Positions 25,299 through 33,811 of a DNA stretch of 64,000 nt are shown piece by piece. Source of the DNA: Brevundimonas sp. (GTDB lineage Bacteria > Pseudomonadota > Alphaproteobacteria > Caulobacterales > Caulobacteraceae); NCBI RefSeq assembly GCF_027484365.1, contig NZ_JAIXTC010000023.1, positions 124,001 to 188,000 on the forward strand, read 5' to 3'. A model generated the notes under the pieces. It searched no databases and was not told where the DNA came from. It was given only the letters and a program-made list of their open reading frames with translations. The translations under genes and the position numbers were made by a program. The stretch's first letter is position 1, and each line of letters opens with the position of its first letter.

Positions 25299-25424
25299 GA
25301 TTCGACGACACCGCGGAATCTAGGCTGCGTCGCGGAATCCTGTCGAGGTTTGGTTAACGAAACTTATCCGGAGCCTGGTCGGCTGAGGAGGAATCGCTTC
25401 GCGATTCCGCTGATGCCGTGAATC
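25299..25424 (-). promoter_or_regulatory. Cluster of six GANTC (CcrM) sites upstream of the pleC-like gene
   Basis: GANTC occurs at 25299-25303, 25316-25320, 25335-25339, 25391-25395, 25403-25407 and 25420-25424. In this GC-rich sequence a site is expected only about once in 300 bases. Two of the sites form the arms of a perfect hairpin at 25390-25408 (GGAATCGC and GCGATTCC around TTC). A GGTTAACG stretch at 25352-25359, close to a CtrA half-site, lies in the same region. In Caulobacter, CcrM methylation of GANTC and the GcrA protein control such promoters. I see the sites directly; the regulatory role is inferred. Confidence 0.6.
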
Positions 25425-25466
25425 AGGCTCCAGACTTAACCGGGAGCATGCTTCACGCTTCATGTC

Positions 25467-25485
25467 GGACCCGCGAAGTGGGTCC
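25467..25485 (-). terminator. Hairpin downstream of the 25504-26076 gene
   Basis: GGACCC at 25467-25472 pairs with GGGTCC at 25480-25485 across a 7-base loop, just past the stop of the minus-strand gene at 25504. There is no T run, so it may be a weak terminator or an mRNA-end stabiliser. Confidence 0.4.
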
Positions 25486-25503
25486 TCCAGAAACGATCAT
25501 GCT

Positions 25504-26076
25504 CTACGCGGCGTGCGCGCGGGCAGGGGCCGTGGATGCCTCCGGCGCGGGGGCAAGGACGTCGGTCACGGACTTCAGGATCTCCCGGGCCTGCCGGGCC
25601 AGGGCCAGCGATTCCGGCGGGGCGTCGTCGGGGCTTTCGGCCACCGTATCGACCAGCTTCTGGGCCAGGTCCATCAGTCTGGGCGCGGCGGCGATCAGCC
25701 GGGCCTGGAACTCGATCCTCCGGGGGTCACGATCATATTCCGCCCCCGGGACGCGCCACCCGCCCCAGTCAGCCGGATCGGTGACCACGACGGGATAGGT
25801 GCCCGGATAGGGATGGTGCGGCACGTCTTCCGCCTGCTGCCACTTGTTACGGGCGCGCAGCAGCCGCCAGTCGCCGAGGTCCGTGCCTGGGTCGTCCTCG
25901 GCCGGAAGCATCAGTTCGGTCGCCTGGAACTCGCGCCCGAGACCGACGTCATAGGTGACCTTCACCGGCTCTTCGAAACCCTTGGCCCAGACGGGCTGGA
26001 CCTTTTCGATCTGGGCCCAGGCGCCGACGCACTCGACCCAGACCTTCTGGCCCTTCTGGAATTGCGCGCGCGCCAT
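25504..26076 (-). CDS. Hypothetical protein with N-terminal SH3/Tudor-like strand-rich region
   Basis: A 190-residue protein that I do not recognise. The first half (AQFQKGQKVWVECVGAWAQI, then VKVTYDVGLGREFQATEL) is strand-rich and Trp/Val-rich, like a small SH3- or Tudor-type barrel. The second half carries a WRLLRARNKWQQAEDVPHH block, ADWGGWRVPGAEYDRDPRRI and a C-terminal long helix. There is no signal or membrane segment. I start at ATG 26076 because residues of a longer in-frame version from 26190 are low-complexity. It is upstream, on the same strand, of the pleC-like gene, from which it is separated by hairpins and a GANTC cluster. Confidence 0.65.
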   Translation of the reverse strand: MARAQFQKGQKVWVECVGAWAQIEKVQPVWAKGFEEPVKVTYDVGLGREFQATELMLPAEDDPGTDLGDWRLLRARNKWQQAEDVPHHPYPGTYPVVVTDPADWGGWRVPGAEYDRDPRRIEFQARLIAAAPRLMDLAQKLVDTVAESPDDAPPESLALARQAREILKSVTDVLAPAPEASTAPARAHAA

Positions 26077-26342
26077 GGTCGTCCCCGGTCCGTTCCGCTC
26101 CACACTGCAGGACGCCGCGTTGACGCCCGGTTTCGCAAGACGGTGAAGCGGGGATGAAGACGCGCCGCAGTTCGGCCGACCGAATGTCACGCCGGACTGA
26201 CCGTCGCGGCCTGCGCGGCCATCAAGCGGAGCCTTTCATCAACCTGACTGTTTCACAACAGCGGGCTCAGACGGGTGTCAGCTTCACCATGCTTTTCTTC
26301 TCCTCGCAGCCCACCCCCGGGCCGAGATGAAGGAAGAAGATC

Positions 26343-26741
26343 ATGACGACCGCCCTGACGAAGAAAGCCCTGCTTTCGCTTCTGGCGGCGTCGGCGGTCG
26401 CGATCGCGACCCCGACGCTGGCCCAGGACTACGGCCGAGGCCACGGCGACCGTGGCGGCGGCTACGGCCAGAACTACAACGGCGGCTGGAACGGCGGCGG
26501 CCTGAACGGCGAACAGGCCCGTCTGGCCCAGCGCATCGATCGGGCCGCCTACAACGGCCGCATCAGTCGCCGCGAAGCCCAGAGCCTCCGCTGGCAGCTG
26601 GACGAGTATCAGCGGGTCGAATGGCGCTACCGCCGCGACGGCCTGTCCCACTGGGAACGTCGCGACCTGCAGGACCGGCTGGACCGGATCGAACGCAACC
26701 TGCGCGGTGAAAGCCGCGATCGCGACGGCCATCGCTGGTAG
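26343..26741 (+). CDS. Small secreted protein, Gly/Tyr/Asn-rich N-terminus and basic helix
   Basis: A 132-residue protein with a signal peptide (ALLSLLAASAVAIATPTLAQ). The mature protein starts with a Gly/Tyr/Asn-rich flexible part (GRGHGDRGGGYGQNYNGG) and continues with a highly charged helical domain (LAQRIDRAAYNGRISRREAQ, VEWRYRRDGLSHWERRDLQD, LDRIERNL). Similar short secreted proteins are frequent in Caulobacteraceae, but I know of no assigned function. ATG 26343 follows an AAGGAAGAAGA ribosome binding site. A dispersed repeat follows it. Confidence 0.75.
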   Translation: MTTALTKKALLSLLAASAVAIATPTLAQDYGRGHGDRGGGYGQNYNGGWNGGGLNGEQARLAQRIDRAAYNGRISRREAQSLRWQLDEYQRVEWRYRRDGLSHWERRDLQDRLDRIERNLRGESRDRDGHRW

Positions 26742-26753
26742 GCGCCTGAACGT

Positions 26754-26925
26754 CTCCCTCTCCCGTTGGGAGAGGGAGATCGCGCACGGCGCCCCTCAGG
26801 GCGTCGGTCTTGCGCGATCGGGTGAGGGTCGGATGTGTCCGACCTCCCGCCGTCCATCCCTCACCCTTTCGGCCGGCGGATCGCTCCGCTCTCCGGGCCT
26901 CAAGCCCTCTCCCACCGGGAGAGGG
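26754..26925. repeat. Dispersed palindromic repeat, type A (CCCTCTCCC ends)
   Basis: The element begins with a perfect hairpin, CTCCCTCTCCC (26754-26764) and GGGAGAGGGAG (26768-26778), and ends with another, CCCTCTCCC (26905-26913) and GGGAGAGGG (26917-26925). The interior contains GCGCACGG and its near-complement, and CGGCCGGCGGATCGCTCCG. It fills nearly the whole gap between two genes and may act as a bidirectional terminator. No gene is visible inside. Confidence 0.8.
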
Positions 26926-26943
26926 TCTCGTCTATGAGGCGAC

Positions 26944-28437
26944 ATGACCGCAGCCCAGAACGCCCAGACCATCCTGACCCGCCTCGGCGTCTCCGAGGAG
27001 TCCTTCGATCCCGCCGGCCTGCCGACCCGTTCCCCCATCGACGGCTCGACCGGCGCGTCCGTCCGCGTCGCCGACCCCGCCGCGACCGGGGCCGCCGTCG
27101 CCGCCGCCACCGCCGCCTTCGACGCCTGGCGTCGCATTCCGGCGCCGCGCCGGGGCGAGCTGGTCCGGCTGCTGGGCGAGGAACTGCGGGCCTCGAAGGA
27201 CGACCTCGCCCTGCTGGTCACCCTCGAGGCGGGCAAGATCACTTCGGAGGGCCTCGGCGAGGTCCAGGAGATGATCGACATCTGCGACTTCGCCGTCGGC
27301 CTGTCGCGCCAGCTGTACGGACTGACCCTGCCCAGCGAGCGGCCCGGCCACCATATGCGCGAGACCTGGCAGCCCCTGGGGCCGGTCGCGGTCATCTCGG
27401 CCTTCAACTTCCCGGTCGCCGTCTGGGCCTGGAACGCGGCCCTGGCCCTCGTGTGCGGCGATCCGGTGATCTGGAAGCCGTCCGAGAAGACGCCCCTGAC
27501 CGCTATCGCCACCCATGCGGTGATGCAACGCGCCCTGGCCCGGTTCGGCGATGCGCCCGAGGGGCTGGTGCAGCTTCTGGTTGGCGGTCGCGAGGCCGGA
27601 GAAGCCCTGGCGGCCGATCCGCGCGTTGCCCTCGTTTCCGCCACAGGCTCGACCCGGATGGGCAAGGCGGTCGCCACCACCGTCGCCGGGCGCCTCGGCC
27701 GGTCGCTGCTGGAGCTCGGCGGCAACAACGCCATGATCGTCACGCCGAGCGCCGACATGGACATGGCGGTCCGCGCCGTCGCCTTCTCCGCCGTCGGCAC
27801 CTGCGGCCAGCGCTGCACCAGCCTGCGACGCCTGCTGGTGCATGAGGATGTCGCCGAGGCGTTGATCGAGCGTCTGGCGAAAGCCTACGCCACCCTGCCC
27901 ATCGGCGATCCGCGCGAGGACGGGGTTCTGGTCGGTCCGCTGATCGACGAAGACGCGGCCAAGGGCTTCGACGCAGCCCTGAAACAGGCGGTCGAGCAAG
28001 GCGGTCAGGTCGTCGTCGGCGGAACCCGTGAGGGCGCCTATGTCCGGCCCGCCATCGTCCGCATGCCGGCCCAGAGTGCGGTCGTTCAGCACGAAACCTT
28101 CGCCCCCATTCTCTACGTCCTGACGTGGAAGACCTTCGACGAGGCCGTGGCGATGCAGAATGCGGTGCCGCAAGGGTTGTCGAGCTGCGTCTTCACCGAC
28201 AGCGTGCGCGAGGCCGAGGCCTTCCTGTCGGCCTGGGGCTCGGACTGCGGCATCGCCAACGTCAACATCGGCCCCTCCGGCGCCGAGATCGGCGGGGCCT
28301 TCGGCGGCGAGAAGGAGACCGGCGGCGGTCGCGAGTCCGGCTCCGACGCCTGGAAAGCCTATATGCGTCGCCAGACCCAGACGGTGAATTTCTCCAGCGT
28401 GCTCCCTCTGGCCCAGGGCGTGCGGTTCGACGTCTAG
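26944..28437 (+). CDS. Aldehyde dehydrogenase, ALDH7 (aminoadipate-semialdehyde / piperideine-6-carboxylate) type
   Basis: A 497-residue NAD-dependent aldehyde dehydrogenase. The catalytic Cys291 lies in TCGQRCTSLRRLLVHE and the general base Glu257 in LLELGGNNAMIV. The cofactor loop reads VSATGSTRMGKAV. The motif AFNFPVAVWAWNAALALVCG, ETWQPLGPVAVIS and the C-terminal GAFGGEKETGGGRESGSDAW fit the ALDH7/AmaB group, which oxidises alpha-aminoadipate semialdehyde in lysine breakdown. No other lysine-catabolic gene is in the window, so the substrate is inferred from the family alone. It is flanked on both sides by dispersed repeats. Confidence 0.85.
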   Translation: MTAAQNAQTILTRLGVSEESFDPAGLPTRSPIDGSTGASVRVADPAATGAAVAAATAAFDAWRRIPAPRRGELVRLLGEELRASKDDLALLVTLEAGKITSEGLGEVQEMIDICDFAVGLSRQLYGLTLPSERPGHHMRETWQPLGPVAVISAFNFPVAVWAWNAALALVCGDPVIWKPSEKTPLTAIATHAVMQRALARFGDAPEGLVQLLVGGREAGEALAADPRVALVSATGSTRMGKAVATTVAGRLGRSLLELGGNNAMIVTPSADMDMAVRAVAFSAVGTCGQRCTSLRRLLVHEDVAEALIERLAKAYATLPIGDPREDGVLVGPLIDEDAAKGFDAALKQAVEQGGQVVVGGTREGAYVRPAIVRMPAQSAVVQHETFAPILYVLTWKTFDEAVAMQNAVPQGLSSCVFTDSVREAEAFLSAWGSDCGIANVNIGPSGAEIGGAFGGEKETGGGRESGSDAWKAYMRRQTQTVNFSSVLPLAQGVRFDV

Positions 28438-28440
28438 AGT

Positions 28441-28598
28441 CCTTCTCCCCTTGTGGGAGAAGGTGGCCGAGCAAAGCGAGGTCGGATGAGGGGTCACGCT
28501 GACGTCAGAGGTCAGCGTGCCAATCCTCAGTCCAGGTGCCTGCGTGACCCCTCATCCGTCAGCCTTCGGCTGCCACCTTCTCCCGCAAGGGGAGAAGG
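28441..28598. repeat. Dispersed palindromic repeat, type B (CCTTCTCCC ends)
   Basis: The element is bounded by two hairpins, CCTTCTCCC/GGGAGAAGG at 28441-28463 and again at about 28576-28598. Its inner arms, GGATGAGGGGTCACGC and GCGTGACCCCTCATCC, are complementary, so the whole unit can fold as one long cruciform. It lies in a 474-base stretch without a firm gene between the aldehyde dehydrogenase and the retropepsin-like gene. Confidence 0.8.
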
Positions 28599-28733
28599 AC
28601 ATCCGGCCATACCCATCATCACATCGCCGGAATCCGCCAACGATTCCAACGCTCGGTCCTGACCAGAGCCCTTTTGCCCATCACTCCCTGAAATGCCCCC
28701 ATACTGACCCCTTTCGCGCGGAGGGGATCATCA

Positions 28734-28811
28734 TTGGCAAACGCACCGGACGCTTCGGACGGGGTTTTCGAGACCGGCCCCATAGGACTCTACGGACTAT
28801 CTGGACTCTGA
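28734..28811 (+). other. Possible 25-codon leader ORF with two hairpins
   Basis: A TTG at 28734 follows a very strong ribosome binding site (GGAGGGG) and opens 25 codons ending TGA 28809-28811; the peptide ends in the repetitive GPIGLYGLSGL. The hairpin GGACTC/GAGTCC (28803-28823) covers the stop, and a second hairpin GCGTCT/AGACGC (28830-28849) follows. The retropepsin-like gene starts 100 bases later. The layout resembles a leader peptide with attenuation, but it could also be a decayed gene start. The rest of 28599-28911 shows nothing else recognisable. Confidence 0.3.
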
Positions 28812-28911
28812 ATTCCGGAGTCCCGTTGCGCGTCTTCCCCCGGAGACGCGGAGGGGACTTGCGACGCCGCCGCGCCTCGACAGCGCCGCAACCGATCCCC
28901 ACTGTCAGGAC

Positions 28912-29862
28912 ATGAACCGCCGCGCCCTCCTGACCCGCGCCGTGCTCGTCGCCGCCGGCCTCGGCGGGGCGTGGTGGCTGAGGGACCATGTGCTGTGGCG
29001 CGATCCGGGCGTCGTTTTCGGCCCGGAGGGATCGAGCGGCTGGCTTCCCTATGACGAGCGCCGGGCCGCTGTGCCGACGGTGCGGGTCACCGTCGCGGGC
29101 CGGTCGGTCCGGGCCCTGGTCGATTCCGGTGCCCAGTATTCGGTCATCGATCGGGCCCTGTTCCAGAGCCTCGGCCTGACCCGGGCCTTCGACATCCCGC
29201 TGGTCGCCTATGGCGTCGGCGGCGGCGCCCAGATGGGGCGCGGCGTGACGCTGGACGTGACGGTCGGCGGTATGCGGATCGAGGCGCTCCGCACCGCCAT
29301 CCTGTCGCTGGGACCGCTGGCGGTCGGCGAAGGCCTGTCGGCCCCGCTGATCCTCGGTCAGGACCTGCTGGGCGAGACGGTGCTGGAGCTCGACACGGAG
29401 GAACGCCGCATGCGGTTCCTCGCGCGCGAAGACCATGTGATGCCGCCTGACGTCGCCGCCATCCCGGTGTCGAGGGCGGGCGGCGCCCTGACGACCGAGG
29501 TCACGGTCGAGGGGGCGACGATCCAGGCCGTGGTCGACACCGGCGCCTCGGCCCTGCTGGCCTTGTCACGAGACGCGGCCGGGAGTGCGGGCCTTCTGGA
29601 CGGGCGGCCGGCGGAGCGGGGGTCCAGTATCGTGCTGGGCGGGTCGATCGAGTCCCAGATCGTCCGGTCCCGGACCATCACCGTCGGCGATCAGATCTAT
29701 CGCGACGCCCCGACGCCGATCTACGCCGACGTGCCCCTGCCGGGCTTTCCGGCCGCCCTGGTCGGGATGGAGGCCTTTGCCGGGCGGCGGATGGTGCTGG
29801 ATCTGGGGGGCGGCCGTCTGCACGCCTCCCGGCCGCTGGACCTGACGATCGGGCGCGGGTGA
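28912..29862 (+). CDS. Two-domain retropepsin-like aspartyl protease family protein
   Basis: A 316-residue exported or membrane-anchored protein: an N-terminal RRALLTRAVLVAAGLGGAWW segment has a twin-Arg start and one hydrophobic stretch. Two retropepsin-type units follow in one chain, each with its catalytic Asp: VRALVDSGAQYSVIDRALF near residue 65 and IQAVVDTGASALLALSRDA near residue 205. The downstream flap-like strands SAPLILGQDLLGETVLELD and FPAALVGMEAFAGRRMVLDL complete each lobe. A two-lobed active site would let it act as a monomer like pepsin. Its substrate is unknown. Confidence 0.8.
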   Translation: MNRRALLTRAVLVAAGLGGAWWLRDHVLWRDPGVVFGPEGSSGWLPYDERRAAVPTVRVTVAGRSVRALVDSGAQYSVIDRALFQSLGLTRAFDIPLVAYGVGGGAQMGRGVTLDVTVGGMRIEALRTAILSLGPLAVGEGLSAPLILGQDLLGETVLELDTEERRMRFLAREDHVMPPDVAAIPVSRAGGALTTEVTVEGATIQAVVDTGASALLALSRDAAGSAGLLDGRPAERGSSIVLGGSIESQIVRSRTITVGDQIYRDAPTPIYADVPLPGFPAALVGMEAFAGRRMVLDLGGGRLHASRPLDLTIGRG

Positions 29863-29864
29863 CT

Positions 29865-30011
29865 CCTTCTCCCCTTGGGGGAGAAGGTGGGCCCGGAGGG
29901 CTCGGTTGAGGGGGCTGGTTCAGCGAACTCATCGTCGGGAGCGGACGGGTCGACAGAGCCCCCTCATCCGTCTCGCTCCGCGAGCCACCTTCTCCCCCGA
30001 GAGGGAGAAGG
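29865..30011. repeat. Dispersed palindromic repeat, type B
   Basis: The element is bounded by CCTTCTCCC-type hairpins at about 29865-29887 and 29990-30011. It fills the gap between the retropepsin-like gene and the convergent proA gene. The internal arms GAGGGGGCTG and AGCCCCCTCATCC are partly complementary, and the right half matches the type B copy at 28441-28598. It probably serves as a bidirectional terminator region. Confidence 0.75.
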
Positions 30012-30016
30012 ACCGG

Positions 30017-31279
30017 TCATGGCCGGATCTGGCCGGTGCCGCGGACGACGTATTTGTAGCTGGTCAGCTGTTCGGCCCCCACCGGACCCCGCGCATGGAG
30101 GCGCGAAGTGGAGATGCCGATCTCGCCGCCGAAGCCGAACTCGCCGCCGTCCGCGAACTGGGTCGAGGCGTTCCACAGCACGATGGCGCTGTCGATCCGG
30201 TTCAGGAACGCCGCCGCCGCCGCCTCGTCTTCCGCCACGATGGCGTCTGTGTGCCCCGAGCCGTGTTCGCGGATGTGTTCGATCGCCGCGTCCAGCCCGT
30301 CCACGACCTTCACCGCCAGAATCGGCGCCAGGAACTCATGCCCCCAGTCCTCGTCCGTCGCAGCCCGCATCGCAGGGACCAGGGCCCGCGCCTCTGCATC
30401 GCCGCGCAGTTCGCATCCGGCCGCGATCAGGGCCTCGGCCACCGCAGGCAACAGTCGCCCGGCCGCGGCCCGATCCACAATCAGGGTCTCCGTCGACCCG
30501 CATACGGAGACCCGCCGCATCTTGGCGTTGACGACCACGCCCCGCGCCATCCCGACCTCGGCCGAGGCGTGCAGATAGGTGTGGTTGATCCCTTCCAGAT
30601 GCCCCAGCACGGGAACCCGCGCCTCGGCCTGGACCCGCGCGACGAGGCTCTTGCCGCCCCGCGGGATCAACAGGTCGAGGGTCCCGTCCAGCCCGGTCAG
30701 CAGCGCCCCGACCGCCGCCCGGTCCGGCGTGTCGACCAGCTGGACCGCGTCCTCGGGCAGGCCCGCCTCGCTCAGACCGTCGACCACCGCCTCATGGATG
30801 GCCAGCGAACTGTCGAGGCAGTCCGACCCGCAGCGCAGGATGGCGACATTGCCCGAGCGAATGCACAGGGCCGCCGCATCGGCGGTCACATTGGGCCGAC
30901 TCTCATAGATGATCGCCAGCACCCCGATGGGCGTCCGCACCCGGGCGAAGTCGAGCCCGTTCGGCCGGGTCCAGCGCGCCGTCTCGACGCCCAGCGGATC
31001 GGGGAAGGCCGCGACCTCGTCCACCGCCGCCGCCATGGCCTCGATTCGGGCGGGCGTCAGGGCCAGCCGGTCGATCTGGGCCTCGGCCATGCCGTTCGTC
31101 CGGGCCCGGTCGATGTCGCGGGCGTTGGCGGCGAGAATGTCTCCGGCCCGGGTCCGCAAGGCCGCCGCCATGGCCGTCAGGGCCGCAGAGCGGGTCCCGG
31201 CCGGGGCCAGCCGCACGGTGTCCGCCGCCGCCCGCGCGCGCCGTCCGCGCTCCAGCATCGAGGCCTGAACGTCGCTCAT
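30017..31279 (-). CDS. proA: Gamma-glutamyl phosphate reductase
   Basis: ProA reduces gamma-glutamyl phosphate to glutamate semialdehyde in proline synthesis. The 420-residue protein has the family signatures: [55 protein letters not shown], the catalytic Cys in [12 protein letters not shown], and the C-terminal [20 protein letters not shown] and [15 protein letters not shown]. Its start overlaps the proB stop (31276-31279), so proBA is one translationally coupled unit, read right to left. Confidence 0.97.
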   Translation of the reverse strand: MSDVQASMLERGRRARAAADTVRLAPAGTRSAALTAMAAALRTRAGDILAANARDIDRARTNGMAEAQIDRLALTPARIEAMAAAVDEVAAFPDPLGVETARWTRPNGLDFARVRTPIGVLAIIYESRPNVTADAAALCIRSGNVAILRCGSDCLDSSLAIHEAVVDGLSEAGLPEDAVQLVDTPDRAAVGALLTGLDGTLDLLIPRGGKSLVARVQAEARVPVLGHLEGINHTYLHASAEVGMARGVVVNAKMRRVSVCGSTETLIVDRAAAGRLLPAVAEALIAAGCELRGDAEARALVPAMRAATDEDWGHEFLAPILAVKVVDGLDAAIEHIREHGSGHTDAIVAEDEAAAAAFLNRIDSAIVLWNASTQFADGGEFGFGGEIGISTSRLHARGPVGAEQLTSYKYVVRGTGQIRP

Positions 31280-32430
31280 CCGTGCAGCACCAGGTCGTCG
31301 CGATGAATGGCCACGCCCGGTCCCTTGTAGCCGACCAGACCCTCGATCTCTCCGGAGTGTCGACCGCGGATCTTCTCCATCTCGTCGGCGGCATAGGCGG
31401 CCAGACCGACCCCCAGCACCCCGCCGTCGGCGCCGATGACGCGCACGCAGTCGCCCCGGTCGAACCGCCCCTCGACGCGTTTCACGCCGGAGGCCAGCAG
31501 GCTGCGTCCGCCCCCGAGGGCCTCCGCCGCCCCGTCATCGATCGCCAGCGCACCGGCAGGCTCCAGGCTTCCCGCGATCCAGGACTTGTAGGCCTGCAGG
31601 GGCGTGGCCGGGGCCGTGATCAGGCTGGCCCGCGCACCCGTTGCGACGGCGCTGAGCGGGCGCGTCGCCAGTCCCGAGACGATCAGGGTCGCGCACCCGG
31701 CCGAACGGGCGATCCGCGCCGCCTCGAGCTTGGTCGCCATGCCGCCGGTGCCGACACCGGCGTCTGCATTGGCCCCGCCGGCCATGGCGAGGATGTCCGG
31801 TCCGAGGGTTTCGATCAGGGGCAGGTGCTCGGCCGTCGGATTGCGACGCGGATCGGCCGTGTAGAGGCCGTCGACGTCGGACAGCAGGACCAGCAGGTCC
31901 GCCCGCACCAGCTGGGCCGTCCGCGCCGCCAGCCGGTCGTTGTCGCCGTAGCGGATCTCCTCGGTGGCGACCGTGTCGTTCTCGTTGACCACGGGCACCA
32001 CGCCCAGCTTCAGCAGGGCCTCCAGCGTCGCCCGCGCGTTGAGCCAGCGTCGGCGCCGTTCGGTGTCGTCCCGCGTCAGCAGAACCTGGCCGGGCGTCAG
32101 TCCCGCGCCGGCCAGCGCCGCCTCCCAGGCCTGCATCAGCAACGACTGCCCGACGGCCGCGGCGGCCTGTTTCTCATCCAGCCGCGCATTCTTCTCCAGC
32201 CCGAGCCTTCCGCGCCCCAGGGCGACCGCGCCAGAGGACACCACCACGACCTGCCGTCCTTTCGCCCTCAGCGCGGCGATGTCGACGGCCAGCCCGGCCA
32301 GCCAGACCGTGGCGGGCGCCTTCCGGTCCACGACCAGGGACGACCCGACCTTGATCACAATGCGCCGTGCCGCGCGCAGGCTGGCGGCGGGTGAGGCGGT
32401 TTCGGGCGTGGTCAGGGCGATCGAGGTCAC
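31276..32430 (-). CDS. proB: Glutamate 5-kinase
   Basis: ProB phosphorylates glutamate, the first and feedback-inhibited step of proline synthesis. From GTG 32430 the protein is 384 residues: an amino-acid kinase domain ([83 protein letters not shown]) and a C-terminal PUA domain ([20 protein letters not shown] onward). The reading frame is open further upstream to 32964, but that extension lies over the YpfJ gene and has no family similarity, so I choose GTG 32430 ([13 protein letters not shown] follows). No obg gene precedes it, unlike in some relatives. Confidence 0.93.
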   Translation of the reverse strand: MTSIALTTPETASPAASLRAARRIVIKVGSSLVVDRKAPATVWLAGLAVDIAALRAKGRQVVVVSSGAVALGRGRLGLEKNARLDEKQAAAAVGQSLLMQAWEAALAGAGLTPGQVLLTRDDTERRRRWLNARATLEALLKLGVVPVVNENDTVATEEIRYGDNDRLAARTAQLVRADLLVLLSDVDGLYTADPRRNPTAEHLPLIETLGPDILAMAGGANADAGVGTGGMATKLEAARIARSAGCATLIVSGLATRPLSAVATGARASLITAPATPLQAYKSWIAGSLEPAGALAIDDGAAEALGGGRSLLASGVKRVEGRFDRGDCVRVIGADGGVLGVGLAAYAADEMEKIRGRHSGEIEGLVGYKGPGVAIHRDDLVLHG

Positions 32431-32480
32431 GGCGCGACCATGCCGCGCCGTGTGCGATGCAACAAGCGGTGTTGCAGCCG

Positions 32481-33332
32481 CTAAAGGCCCTGGAAGGTGT
32501 CGCAGCTCGCCGGATCGCCGGTCTGGTAGCCGCGCTGCAGCCATTCCATCCGCTGGGCCGACGAGCCGTGCGTGAAGCTTTCCGGGCTGACCTGACCGCC
32601 CGAGCGGCGTTGCAGGGTGTCGTCGCCGATGGCCGAGGCCGTGCGCAGACCCTCCTCCAGGTCGCCCTGTTCGACCGCCACTTCGCCGCCCGACACCGAG
32701 GCGGCGTTGGCGGCCCACACCCCGGCGTAGCAGTCGGCCTGAAGCTCGAGCGCCACGGAGTAGCGGTTGCCTTCGGCCTCGGAGGAGGCGCTCTGCTGTG
32801 CCCGCTGCACCTGTTCCGAGGCGCCAGTCAGGGTCTGGATGTGGTGGCCGATCTCGTGGGCCAGGACATAGGCGCGGGCGAAGTCGGCGCCGGAAGCGCC
32901 CAGCTGGGTCTCCATCTCCTGCCAGAAGGAGAGGTCCAGATAGACCTGACGGTCGGCCGGGCAATAGAAGGGGCCCATCGCCGACTGGCCGAAACCGCAG
33001 CCCGTCGGGGTGCCCCTTTCATAGAGGACGATGTTGTCCGGCGGCCGATAGCCGTCGAGCTTGGTCGCCCAGACGTCGTTGATGTTGCGGCCGACGACAT
33101 CGACGAACAACCCGGCCTGGTCCTCCGGCGTCCCCTGCCGACCTTCCTGAGAGGCGCCGGACTGGCCGAACTGGCTGGCGAGCTGCTGGGTCGTCGAAGG
33201 GTCGATGTCGAAGAAGACGACACCGATGATCGCCAGGATAATGACACCGATGCCGCCACCGGCGACCGCGCCGCCGCTCATGCCGCGGCGATCCTCGATC
33301 CCGCCGCCCCTCTGACCGCCCTGCCACCGCAT
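32481..33332 (-). CDS. ypfJ: YpfJ-family neutral zinc metallopeptidase
   Basis: A 283-residue membrane-anchored putative zinc peptidase. A Gly-rich cytoplasmic N-terminus ([15 protein letters not shown]) precedes one transmembrane helix ([19 protein letters not shown]). The periplasmic domain has [19 protein letters not shown], the zinc-binding motif [15 protein letters not shown], and a third ligand region [16 protein letters not shown] 33332 gives MRWQGGQ, the usual family start; an in-frame ATG nine codons earlier is less likely. The physiological substrate is unknown. It stands 50 bases upstream of proB on the same strand. Confidence 0.92.
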   Translation of the reverse strand: MRWQGGQRGGGIEDRRGMSGGAVAGGGIGVIILAIIGVVFFDIDPSTTQQLASQFGQSGASQEGRQGTPEDQAGLFVDVVGRNINDVWATKLDGYRPPDNIVLYERGTPTGCGFGQSAMGPFYCPADRQVYLDLSFWQEMETQLGASGADFARAYVLAHEIGHHIQTLTGASEQVQRAQQSASSEAEGNRYSVALELQADCYAGVWAANAASVSGGEVAVEQGDLEEGLRTASAIGDDTLQRRSGGQVSPESFTHGSSAQRMEWLQRGYQTGDPASCDTFQGL

Positions 33333-33398
33333 CGTCGTCTCCCTGGTATCCCGCTCCAAGCTAGGCCGGAACGCGGGGGCAGGGGAAGAGATGCAATC

Positions 33399-33764
33399 CT
33401 ATCGCGGCGAACGCGCCAGCCAGTCGTCGATCTGGCCCACGCCCGACGTGACGGCTTCGCGTCTGGCGGTCGCCGCTTCGCGCGCCCGGATTCGGGCGTC
33501 GGGGGAGGCCGGCACATCGACGAGCGGGACATAGGGTTCCGGCTGCCGTTGGGCCCGGATCTCCATCTCGGTCAGGCGGGTGTTCAACTGGTGCTGCCGA
33601 GCATAGGCGGCCTGTTGTTCGGACTGAAGCCGCTGGCTCTCGATCCGGGCGCGAAGCCGGTCGGCCATCGGGTCGCCCACATAGGGCTGGCCCGGCGCAT
33701 AGGTCTGGGCCGCGGTGGTTCCGGCGCACAGGACGGACAGCAGGATCAGGGCGGCGGCTTTCAT
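33399..33764 (-). CDS. Small secreted protein, Gln/Arg-rich helix
   Basis: A 121-residue protein with a signal peptide (AAALILLSVLCAGTTAAQ). The mature part begins TYAPGQPYVGDPMADRLRAR and continues as a long Gln/Glu/Arg-rich helix (RIESQRLQSEQQAAYARQHQ), probably a coiled coil, with a C-terminal VGQIDDWLARSPR. I do not recognise a family. The start at 33764 is set by the signal peptide; the frame remains open upstream across the methyltransferase gene without meaning. Confidence 0.7.
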   Translation of the reverse strand: MKAAALILLSVLCAGTTAAQTYAPGQPYVGDPMADRLRARIESQRLQSEQQAAYARQHQLNTRLTEMEIRAQRQPEPYVPLVDVPASPDARIRAREAATARREAVTSGVGQIDDWLARSPR

Positions 33765-33811
33765 ACCCGGAAGATGGGGCCAGACGCCGGTCGGGCCAAG
33801 CGTGGCCGCGA

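Noticed and set aside
26754..26925. CRISPR-like or tRNA-like structure suspected in the hairpin-rich gap
   Set aside because: There are only two hairpin ends, with no regularly spaced direct repeats, and no cloverleaf can be formed; it is a dispersed palindromic repeat.
28681..29436. Minus-strand frame covering the start of the retropepsin-like gene
   Set aside because: It has no signal, motif or ribosome binding site and is explained by the plus-strand gene.
32431..32964. N-terminal extension of proB by 178 codons
   Set aside because: The frame is open but lies over the YpfJ gene and has no similarity to glutamate kinase; GTG 32430 gives the normal length.
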